In this document: one piece after another, positions 8,483 to 15,238 of the stretch
How the letters are laid out: the number at the start of each line of letters is the position of its first letter
How positions within the stretch are numbered: the stretch's first letter is position 1
Assembly: GCA_959598545.1 (NCBI GenBank)
Contig: CAUGFC010000014.1
Span: 1 to 24,271 of the forward strand
Direction: 5' to 3'
DNA length: 24,271 nt
From: an uncultured Olsenella sp.
GTDB lineage: Bacteria; Actinomycetota; Coriobacteriia; Coriobacteriales; Atopobiaceae
The notes under the pieces: generated by a model
The model's input: only the letters and a program-made list of their open reading frames with translations
Databases searched by the model: none
What the model was told of the DNA's origin: nothing
Program-made: the position numbers and the translations under genes

Positions 8483-9723
8483 CTCGCGAGGCGCCCCAGC
8501 TTGACGCGGAGGATGCGGGTCACGGACTCGTCGATGCGCGTCTCGGTGAGCTCGCCGGACCCGATTGCGTCGACGACGCCCTGGTGGGCGGCGACGAGGT
8601 CGGCCGGCATGAGCACCATGTCGACGCCCGCGTCGATCGCCGCGACCGCGAGGCCGGCGGTGTCGAGCGCCGAGGTCGCCGCGCCCATCTCGAAGGAGTC
8701 GGTGATGACGACTCCCTCGTAGCCGAGCTCCTTGCGCAGCACGTCCGTGACCAGCTCGGAGGAGATCGAGGCCGGGTCGTCGTCGCCGGTGACCTCGGGC
8801 ATGGAGAGGTGGCCCACCATCACGAACGGCACGTCCTCCTCGATGGCGGCCTCGAAGGGGCGCAGCTCCTCCTCGCGGATCTCATCGAGGGTCTTGTCGG
8901 AGTAGATGCTCTGGTCGTGGCTGTCCCCGACCGCGCCGCCGATGCCCGGGAAGTGCTTGGCCGAGCAGAGGATGCCGGCGTCCGTGAAGCCGCGGACCTG
9001 GGCCGCCACCATCGGGGCAACCACGTCGGCCGTGGCGCCGAAGGAGCGCTGGCCCATCGTCCCGTCCGGGTTGTTGGCGATGTCCGCATCGGGCGCGAAG
9101 TCCACGTTGAAGCCCAGGTACGTGAGGTACTGGCCGATGTAGGCGGCGGCGTCGTAGGCCTTGTCGACGTCCCCCGTGGCGCCGATGTCGCACATGTCGC
9201 CCATGTCGTCCACGCCGAACGCGGAGTTGCCGGCAATGCGCGTGACCGTGCCGCCCTCCTCGTCCACGCACAGGAAGATGGGCAGCCCGTTGATCTCCTG
9301 GGCGTAGTCGCGCGTGTTGGAGAGCATCTTTCGCGTCTGGTCCGTGTCCGTGAGGTTGGCGCCGAAGTAGCAGATGCCGCCCACCGGGCGCTCCGCGAGG
9401 GCCTTGCGCGTAGCCTCCCCTGCGGCGGTCTGCACGCTCACGTCGGTGACCGCCTCGGGGCGCACGACGAAGAGCTGCCAGACCTTCTCCTCCAGCGACA
9501 TCTTGGCGAGCGCGGCCTCCACCTGCTGGGTCAGCGCGTCGACGGGCTCCGTCTCCGGGGCGCCCCCCTCGCCGGAGGGACGGTCGCTCACGGTGGCCCC
9601 CCCGCCGGGCGTCTCGGGGGCGGGCTCGCCCGAGCAGGCGCCCAGCGCCAGGGTCAGCGCGGCGCCGGCGGTGGCCAGCGCCTGGCGGCGGGTGATGGGC
9701 GTATCGGTGCGGAGGTCAGACAT
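8479..9723 (-). CDS. GH3 beta-N-acetylhexosaminidase-like lipoprotein (NagZ family domain)
   Basis: 414 aa exported lipoprotein. The N-terminus has TRRQ (Tat-like twin arginine, R12-R13), a hydrophobic stretch and the lipobox LGAC with C30, then a Gly/Pro/Glu-rich linker to about 62. The GH3 domain shows VDEEGGTV (153-160), KHFPG (256-260), GDSHD (266-270, the NagZ-type Asp/His general acid-base pair) and ITDSFEM, where D342 is the expected nucleophile. It would cleave beta-N-acetylglucosaminides, from peptidoglycan fragments or host glycans, outside the membrane. No C-terminal GH3 domain is present, as in NagZ. AAAGGGATG precedes the ATG. Confidence 0.9.
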
Positions 9724-9804
9724 GGCATCCCTTTCGTCGTCCTTCTCGGCGTCCCATTATACGGGGCCGGAGGGGGCGCGCCCGCCTCGTCCGCCCTTCC
9801 TCAA

Positions 9805-9908
9805 GCTCGTGTGCACTATTTCGACTTTGATGCTTAGTCCACGCCCGCGCTTTCGCAGCTAGACAAGCTGTCGAGAAGAGCGTCGACCTTGCGGCCTCGC
9901 ACATGCCC
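9805..9908. repeat. Intergenic repeat D, colinear with repeat E
   Basis: In order: GTGCAC (9811-9816), CGCAGCT (9854-9860), an 11-nt spacer that re-forms AGCT, CGAGAAG (9872-9878), and ACATGCCC (9901-9908). Repeat E has the same blocks (GTACAC, CGCAGCT, 11 nt, CGAGAAG, ACATACCC). The distance from CGAGAAG to the last block is 29 nt in both, and the first interval differs by one base. AGCT-agaca-AGCT can form a small stem next to CGAGAAG. It lies in the 254-bp divergent gap (9724-9977) between the GH3 and MFS genes. Confidence 0.75.
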
Positions 9909-9940
9909 GGAAAGACGGGTGCGCGACGCCGCGGCGCGCC

Positions 9941-9946
9941 TATACT
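9941..9946 (+). promoter_or_regulatory. Candidate -10 of the MFS gene
   Basis: TATACT lies 32 nt before the TTG start at 9978. No clear -35 was found. It supports the TTG as start, because the upstream in-frame ATG at 9903 would precede the transcript. Confidence 0.5.
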
Positions 9947-9977
9947 CGTCACCGGAACACGCCACGGAAGGAGTCCC

Positions 9978-11177
9978 TTGTCGTCGAACGCCACCGGTCG
10001 GGCAGCCCGAAGCGAGCTGCCCCCGCTCCTGTTTCTGACCCTCGCCGCCTTTCTCCTCAACACCTCCGAGTTCGTGCCCATCGGCCTGCTCACGGACATC
10101 GCCGACGCGTTCTCGCTCACCGAGTCCGGTGCCGGCCTCATGATCTCAATCTACGCGTGGGCGGTCGCGGCGCTCTCGTTGCCGCTCATGGTCGCCGCGA
10201 GCCGCATGCCGCCCAGGCGGCTCATCCTGCTGGTGCTCGGCGTGTTCTGCGCGGGCCAGGTGGGGACGGCCGTGGCGCCCACCTTCGAGCTGGTGGTCGC
10301 CTCGCGCCTGGTGGTCGCCGCGGCGCACGCGGTCTTCTGGTCCGTGGCGTCGCCCTACGCGGTGCGCGTGGCCTCTCCCGAGCACGCCTCGCGGGCGCTG
10401 GGCATGATCGTCACCGGCACCTCGGTCGCGATGATTTTCGGGCTGCCGTTGGGTCGTGCGCTCGGCCTCGCCCTCGGCTGGCGCATGACCTTCATCGTGG
10501 TGGGCGCGGTCACGCTCGTCGTGGCGCTCGGGCTCGCGCTCACGTTCCCGCGGCTCTCCGCGGGCGAGCCGTTCACCCTCGCGCGCCTCCCGGAGCTCGG
10601 CCGCAACCGAGCCCTTCTCGGCATCTACCTGCTCACGATTCTCTACGCGACCGGCTACTACGTCGCCTACAGTTACGTGGAGCCCTTCCTCGCTCAGGTC
10701 GCCGGGATGCCGGACGACCTCATCACCGTCGTGCTCTCCGTCTTCGGGGTGGCCGGCCTCGCGGGCAGCTGGCTCTTTGCGCGCCTCTTCGACGCGCATC
10801 GCACGGCCTACCTGCGCCTCACGATGCTCGGCGTCTCCGTCGCGCTGCTGCTGCTCGCCCCGCTCGCCCCGTGGGCGGCCGGGCCGGTGGCGGCGTGCGT
10901 GCTCTGGGGCGTGTGCGCCACGTCGTTCAACGCCTGCGCGCAGGCCGAGGTGATCCGCGTCACCACCGAGGAGCAGTCAGCCGTCGCCATGTCGATCTTC
11001 TCCGGCCTGTTCAACGTGGGCATCGGCGGTGGGTCGATCGTCGGCGGGATCGTCTGTGACACCCTCGGCGTGGGGGCCGTCGGCTACGTCGGCGGCGCGG
11101 TCGCGGCGGCCGGCACCCTGTGGTGCATCCTCGGGCTCGGGAGGCTGCTCGGCGGCGCGGGCCGCGCGGAGGCCTAG
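9978..11177 (+). CDS. MFS exporter, SotB/AraJ-like (DHA1 group)
   Basis: 399 aa with about 12 membrane helices. The first helix, AAFLLNTSEFVPIGLLTDIA, closely follows the SotB/YdhP pattern (NTxEFVPxGLLxDIA) of sugar- and drug-efflux carriers. The loop between helices 2 and 3 carries RMPPRRL, and helix 5 the GLPLGRALGLALGWR motif (motif C region of drug:H+ antiporters). The start is the TTG at 9978 with AAGGAG 4 nt before it; the in-frame ATG 25 codons upstream lies in repeat D and adds only basic, non-family residues. The stop shares CTAG with the stop of the convergent S-component gene. The substrate is unknown. Confidence 0.85.
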   Translation: MSSNATGRAARSELPPLLFLTLAAFLLNTSEFVPIGLLTDIADAFSLTESGAGLMISIYAWAVAALSLPLMVAASRMPPRRLILLVLGVFCAGQVGTAVAPTFELVVASRLVVAAAHAVFWSVASPYAVRVASPEHASRALGMIVTGTSVAMIFGLPLGRALGLALGWRMTFIVVGAVTLVVALGLALTFPRLSAGEPFTLARLPELGRNRALLGIYLLTILYATGYYVAYSYVEPFLAQVAGMPDDLITVVLSVFGVAGLAGSWLFARLFDAHRTAYLRLTMLGVSVALLLLAPLAPWAAGPVAACVLWGVCATSFNACAQAEVIRVTTEEQSAVAMSIFSGLFNVGIGGGSIVGGIVCDTLGVGAVGYVGGAVAAAGTLWCILGLGRLLGGAGRAEA

Positions 11178-11713
11178 CGGGCGTCCGGGTAGCGCGGCTC
11201 CACCAGGCCGGCGCGCTCCAGGGCGGCGACCACCGGCACCACGACCACGAGCTGCAGCACGATACCCGGCAGGCCCGTGACGAACGAGCCCGTCACCCAG
11301 GCGGCGAGCGAGTACGAACCGGCGGAGAAAATCAGCGCCTGCAGCGCCCCGCTCACGAGCCGGCCGCAGAGCATGGCGCCGACGAGCGAGACGTAGAGGT
11401 CGAGCGCGAGGCGCCCGGTGCGCACACGCGCGCCTAGCAGGCCCGAGACGAGGCCGTAGGTCATGAGCTCGCAGGTCATGGCGGGCAGGACCGGTGCCGC
11501 GGGCATGCCGGTGAGCAGGCTGGAGAGCACGGGCGCGAGAAGCCCGGCGGCGAGGCCCGACGCGGGGCCGGCGACGAGGCCGCAGACGAGGACCGGGATG
11601 TGCATGGGCAGCCAGACGTTGCCGGCTCCGGGAAGCGCGTGGAAGGCCATCGGCAGCACGATGCCGAGCGCGGCGCAGGTGGCGGTGACGACGACTCTCT
11701 TGACGGGGGTCAT
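11174..11713 (-). CDS. ECF transporter substrate-binding S component (vitamin unknown)
   Basis: 179 aa, six predicted membrane helices, basic N-terminus, then VVVTATCAALGIVLPMAFH, GNVWLPMHIPVLVCGLVAGP (31-50) and GLLAPVLSSLLTGMP (57-71). This is the ECF-transporter S fold with the conserved helix-1 alanines that contact EcfT. The ATG at 11713 overlaps the TGA of ecfT (ATGA), so it is the fourth gene of the operon and is probably the dedicated substrate binder. The substrate is not identifiable; I see no BioY, ThiT or RibU signature. The in-frame GTG at 11737 would run into ecfT and is disfavoured. Confidence 0.85.
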   Translation of the reverse strand: MTPVKRVVVTATCAALGIVLPMAFHALPGAGNVWLPMHIPVLVCGLVAGPASGLAAGLLAPVLSSLLTGMPAAPVLPAMTCELMTYGLVSGLLGARVRTGRLALDLYVSLVGAMLCGRLVSGALQALIFSAGSYSLAAWVTGSFVTGLPGIVLQLVVVVPVVAALERAGLVEPRYPDAR

Positions 11714-12432
11714 GCGCGTTTCCTCTCTTTCGGGCACGCGGGGCGGGACGAGACGCGGTAGCCGCGCGCCTCCATGGCGGCGGAAAGCTCGTCGGCGCGG
11801 CGGAAGGCGGACACGAACACCGGAACGAGCAGCCGCACGTAGCTGACAGCGCGTTGCATGATACCACGCGCGGCAAAGTCACCGCAGCGCAGCGCCTGCG
11901 CGCGTGCGAGCAGGCGGCTCTCGCGCAGGAGCGTGGGCACGAACTGCATGGTCACGCCCACGGCGAGCGCGGCGGCCTCCGTGGGAGCGCCCAGGCGCGC
12001 GAGCGGGCGCAGCAGGGTGCGCACGCCGTCGGTGATCTGCTGGGGACGCGTGGTCGCGGTGAGCAGCGAGCCGAGCACCACGACGAGCGCCGTGCGGACG
12101 ACGACGCGCACGCCCTGGGCGACGCCCTCCCACGTCAAGCGGGCGGGGCCGAGCTCGAGGATGGAGTTGGCAGACGAGAAGAACGCCGCGTTGAGCGCCA
12201 GCACGGCGAGCAGGAACCAGCGAAGCCCCCAGAGGGCGTGCCCGGCGCGGGCCCACCCCACGCGCGAGACGGCGACGAGCGCGACGATCGCGGCCGTCGC
12301 CACGGCCAGCTGGGCAGGGGTCGAGGCCAGCACCACGAGCACGACCGCCGTCGCGAACCCCGCGAGCTTGGCGGAGGCGGGCATGTGATGCAGGGGCGAG
12401 TCCGCCCACACAAATGCACTCGCGGATCTCAC
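11710..12432 (-). CDS. ecfT: ECF transporter transmembrane component EcfT
   Basis: 240 aa integral membrane scaffold that couples the two ATPases to the S component. Hydrophobic helices lie at about 22-54, 66-84 and 108-125, followed by the long amphipathic coupling helices. The conserved motifs are AQALRCGDF near 178-186 and AAMEARGY (218-225), whose Ala-Arg-Gly (222-224) is the EcfT signature that inserts into the ATPase grooves. The GTG start at 12432 overlaps the ecfA2 stop (GTGA) and is preceded by AGGGGG. It overlaps the S-component start by 4 bp at the other end. Confidence 0.92.
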   Translation of the reverse strand: MRSASAFVWADSPLHHMPASAKLAGFATAVVLVVLASTPAQLAVATAAIVALVAVSRVGWARAGHALWGLRWFLLAVLALNAAFFSSANSILELGPARLTWEGVAQGVRVVVRTALVVVLGSLLTATTRPQQITDGVRTLLRPLARLGAPTEAAALAVGVTMQFVPTLLRESRLLARAQALRCGDFAARGIMQRAVSYVRLLVPVFVSAFRRADELSAAMEARGYRVSSRPACPKERKRA

Positions 12433-13238
12433 GGACGCCCCCTTCCAGCCATGATCGCCACCGCGAGCTCGTGGGCGCTGAGCGGCGCGCCCGGGACCTC
12501 GACGCCCGCGCGGCGCAACGCGCAGGCGGCGCGCGCGGCGCAGGCAGGCTCGAGCCCGTGCGCGCGCATGAGCGGGGCGTCGGCGAGGAGGTCGCGCGCC
12601 GGCCCGTCGAGCGTGACGCGGCCCTCCTCCAGGACGACCAGGCGGTCGGCGACCTCCGCGAGCGCGTTGGCGTCGTGGCTCGCCATGACGACCGTTGCCC
12701 CGGCGTCCGCCGCGGAGCGCACGGCGCGCAGGCAGGCGCGGCGGGCACGGGGGTCCAGGCCGGCCGTGGGCTCGTCGAGCAGCAGCAGCGTCGGCCGCAG
12801 CGCCAGCACCGAGGCGATGGCCACGCGTCGCTGCTGGCCGCCGGAGAGCGACAGGGGCGAGCGACCGGCCAGCTCGTCGAGGGAGAGGCCCATGAGCGCA
12901 AGGGCGCCCGAGGCCCGCTCGCGGGCCTCGGGCGCGGGCACGCCCCGGACGCGCAGGCCGAAGGTGGTCTCGCGCTCGACCGTGGGCTCGAAGAACTGGC
13001 GCTCCGGCTGCTGGAAGACGAGACCGGCCTCGCCGGGGCCCTCCGGGCGCACGCGACCGGAGTCGGCCGGCGTCGCCCCCGCCATGACCTCGAGCAGCGT
13101 CGTCTTGCCGGAGCCGGTGCGACCCATGAGGCCCGTGACGCCGCCCGAGAGCGCCAGCGAGACGTCGTCGAGGGCGCGGACCCTCTCGCCCGCCGGCCCC
13201 TCGTACGAGAGGCATACGCTATCGAGCGTCAGCCGCAC
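12429..13238 (-). CDS. ecfA2: ECF transporter ATP-binding protein A2
   Basis: 269 aa ABC ATPase. Walker A GRTGSGKT (39-46), Q-loop FQQPERQFF (75-83), signature LSGGQQRR (131-138), Walker B LLLLDEPTAGLD (151-162) and switch SHD with H188. The QPExQFF Q-loop is typical of ECF ATPases. I take the GTG at 13238, which overlaps the end of ecfA1 by 10 bp, because the beta strand of the ABC fold begins at once after it (MRLTLDSVCLSYEG). The open frame continues far upstream only as an antisense and shifted-frame artefact of high GC. It pairs with EcfA1 as a heterodimer. Confidence 0.92.
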   Translation of the reverse strand: MRLTLDSVCLSYEGPAGERVRALDDVSLALSGGVTGLMGRTGSGKTTLLEVMAGATPADSGRVRPEGPGEAGLVFQQPERQFFEPTVERETTFGLRVRGVPAPEARERASGALALMGLSLDELAGRSPLSLSGGQQRRVAIASVLALRPTLLLLDEPTAGLDPRARRACLRAVRSAADAGATVVMASHDANALAEVADRLVVLEEGRVTLDGPARDLLADAPLMRAHGLEPACAARAACALRRAGVEVPGAPLSAHELAVAIMAGRGRP

Positions 13239-14053
13239 AGCGCGCTCACCAGCCCCTCGACCGTGACCGGCGCGGGCCCGGCCACGACCCCGGCCCCCTC
13301 GAGCTCGCGCCAGGCGCGAACCACGAGCGGCGGCTCCAGGCCGGCCTCCTCGAGCAGGGCCTCGTCCGCGAGGACGTCCTCGGGCGCGCCGTCGGCCGCG
13401 ACCTCGCCGCCGCGCATGACCACGACGCGGTCCGCACGGGCGGCGAGCTCCATGTCGTGGGTGATCCAGATCACGGTGGCACCCCGCTCCTCGCGGGCGC
13501 GCGTCACGGCGCGGACGAGCTCGTCTCGCCCGCGCGGGTCGATCATCGAGGTCGTCTCGTCGAGCACGATGACGTCCGCGCTGCACGCGAGCACGCCGGC
13601 GAGGGCCACGCGCTGCTGCTGGCCGCCGGAGAGCGCGTGGACGTCGCGCCGCTCGAAGCCCGCGAGGCCCACGTCCGCGAGGGCCGACAGCGCCGCTTCC
13701 CGCGCGCCCCTCTCGTCCGCGCCGAAGTTGCGCGGCCCGAAAGCGACGTCCTCCCCCACCACGGAGGAGACGAACTGGTTCTCGGGGTTCTGGAAGACCA
13801 TGCCGCACGCGCGGCGCAGCTCCCAGACGCGCGACTGGTCCGCCGCGTCGATCCCGGCGACGCGCAGCTCGCCCTCCTGTAGGGGGACGAGGGCGTTGAG
13901 GTGCCGGGCAAGCGTGGTCTTTCCGGAGCCGTTCTCGCCGACTATGGCGACGAGCTCGCCCGGGGACACGTCGAGCGAGACGTCGCGCAGCGTGGGGCGA
14001 CCCGGCACGTACGCGTGGCTGACGCCGCGCGCCTCGACGGCCCTCTCGCCCAT
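13229..14053 (-). CDS. ecfA1: ECF transporter ATP-binding protein A1
   Basis: 274 aa, first gene of the ECF operon. Walker A GENGSGKT (39-46), Q-loop VFQNPENQF (86-94), signature LSGGQQQR (141-148), Walker B VIVLDETTSMIDP (161-173) and H199 in THD. The DE-x-TSMxDP form of Walker B and the QNPxNQ Q-loop are the usual marks of EcfA1. GGAGGAGGG stands about 3 nt before the ATG. The four genes A1-A2-T-S are complete and overlap, so this is a group I-like dedicated importer or a module whose AAT part can also serve other S proteins. Confidence 0.93.
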   Translation of the reverse strand: MGERAVEARGVSHAYVPGRPTLRDVSLDVSPGELVAIVGENGSGKTTLARHLNALVPLQEGELRVAGIDAADQSRVWELRRACGMVFQNPENQFVSSVVGEDVAFGPRNFGADERGAREAALSALADVGLAGFERRDVHALSGGQQQRVALAGVLACSADVIVLDETTSMIDPRGRDELVRAVTRAREERGATVIWITHDMELAARADRVVVMRGGEVAADGAPEDVLADEALLEEAGLEPPLVVRAWRELEGAGVVAGPAPVTVEGLVSALCG

Positions 14054-14091
14054 CGTCCCTCCTCCGCCCCGCGACCGACACAGCGTCGACC

Positions 14092-14097
14092 ATTGTA
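14092..14097 (-). promoter_or_regulatory. Candidate -10 of the ECF operon
   Basis: Reads TACAAT on the minus strand, 39 nt upstream of ecfA1. The implied leader (about 30 nt) is too short for a vitamin riboswitch, so none is called. The -35 is not clear. Confidence 0.5.
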
Positions 14098-14159
14098 GCG
14101 TGGGCAGGGGGACGGGGCACCGGTGGCGGCCCGCCCGTTCCCTCGCGACCGCTTCGCGT

Positions 14160-14293
14160 CTCGCAGGGCATGTGCGCTGGCCTCGCAGGGTATGTACACA
14201 GTTGCATGATTCATACGGTACCCTGCGACCGCGTTTCCGCAGCTCAGGAGCTTGGCGAGAAGGACATCAACTTCGCAATCGTGTACATACCCT
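14160..14293. repeat. Intergenic repeat E: nested perfect inverted repeats with GGCGAGAAG
   Basis: AGGGTATGTACAC (14187-14199) and GTGTACATACCCT (14281-14293) are an exact 13-bp inverted repeat 81 bp apart. TCGCAGGGTA (14183-14192) and TACCCTGCGA (14219-14228) are an exact 10-bp inverted repeat. CTCGCAGGG occurs directly repeated at 14160-14168 and 14182-14190. CGCAGCT (14238-14244), AGCT-cagg-AGCT, and GGCGAGAAG (14254-14262) follow. The spacing matches repeat D. Beyond it, GCAGCG (14340-14345) and CGCTGC (14355-14360) make one more small inverted repeat. The element fills most of the 370-bp divergent gap 14054-14423. Confidence 0.85.
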
Positions 14294-14385
14294 CGGAAGG
14301 GGTGGCGGAGGTCGTCGCGAGACGGCGCCCTGCGTTATGGCAGCGAATGTGCAACGCTGCGGGCGGCGGCGTCATCCACCTGCGG

Positions 14386-14391
14386 TATCCT
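14386..14391 (+). promoter_or_regulatory. Candidate -10 of the molybdenum-hydroxylase operon
   Basis: TATCCT, 33 nt before the GTG start at 14424. The following CCCGTCACCG resembles the sequence after the MFS -10 (TCGTCACCG). The match is weak. Confidence 0.35.
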
Positions 14392-14423
14392 TAGCCCGTC
14401 ACCGATAAGACCAAGGAGGACCC

Positions 14424-15236
14424 GTGCTCACCTTCGAGAAGTACGTCCGCCCCGGCAGCGCGGCGCAGGCGTTGGAGCTCCTGAGGGAGAACCGCCAGGC
14501 CACGGTGATCGGCGGCATGATGTGGCTGCGCCTCGCCGACCGCACCTCGCCACTCGGCATCGACCTCTCCGGCTGCGGGCTCAACAAGGTCGAGGAGACC
14601 GAGGACGCCTTCCGCATCGGCGCGATGGTGACCCTCGGCCAGCTCGAGAACCACGAGCGCTTCCAGGCCGCCACCTGCGGCATCTTCACCGAGGCCGTGC
14701 GCGACATCGTGGGCACGCAGTTCCGCAACCTCGCCACGGTGGGCGGCTCGCTCTACGCGCGCATGGGCTTCTCGGACATCGTGTGCGCGCTGCTCGCGCT
14801 CGACACCGAGGTGGAGCTCGAGGGCGCGGGCACCATGCCCATCATCCCCTTCGTCGAGCGCGGGGCGAGAAACGACATCCTCACGCATGTCGTCGTGCGC
14901 AAGCACCGCTACCAGGCCGCCTTCGAGTCCGTCCGCAACGCCGCGACGGACTTCTCCGCGCTCAACGCGGCAGCCGCCTGCTGGCAGGGCTCCTGGCACG
15001 TCACCGTGGGCGCGCGCCCCAAGAAGGCCACGCTCGTCACCGGCGGCGAGCGGATCCCGCTGAGGCGCGACTTCACGCCCGCGGAGCTCGACGCCGTCTG
15101 CGAGCTCGCCGAGAGCCTGGACTATGGCGACGACCTGCGCGGCACCGCCACGTGGCGCCGCGCCGTGGCGCCCGCGCTCGTCCGTCGCGCCGTGGAGCGC
15201 GCCACCGCCAAGCCCCGTGCAGAGAAGGAGGCCTAG
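14424..15236 (+). CDS. ygfM: Molybdenum hydroxylase FAD-binding subunit (YgfM-like)
   Basis: 270 aa, the size of the YgfM-type FAD subunit. The N-terminal FAD half has ATVIGGMMWLRL (26-37) in the position of the family AGGTDL loop, then RNLATVGGSLYAR (101-113), the second FAD contact (TVGGS/N), and GFSDIVCALLALD. It passes electrons from the Fe-S clusters of its partner to NAD or another acceptor. The family is also known as the FAD subunit of the 'probable selenate reductase'. GTG start with AAGGAGG at good spacing. It ends 2 bp before the partner gene, so the two are co-translated. Codon AGA near 14868, in the RGARND stretch, gives a GGCGAGAAA near-copy of the window's 9-mer. Confidence 0.85.
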   Translation: MLTFEKYVRPGSAAQALELLRENRQATVIGGMMWLRLADRTSPLGIDLSGCGLNKVEETEDAFRIGAMVTLGQLENHERFQAATCGIFTEAVRDIVGTQFRNLATVGGSLYARMGFSDIVCALLALDTEVELEGAGTMPIIPFVERGARNDILTHVVVRKHRYQAAFESVRNAATDFSALNAAAACWQGSWHVTVGARPKKATLVTGGERIPLRRDFTPAELDAVCELAESLDYGDDLRGTATWRRAVAPALVRRAVERATAKPRAEKEA

Positions 15237-15238
15237 GG

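Noticed and set aside
12414..14408. 664-codon open frame opposite ecfA1/ecfA2
   Set aside because: Repetitive Arg/Ala/Gly/Ser composition and no ribosome site; the minus strand encodes recognisable ABC ATPases.
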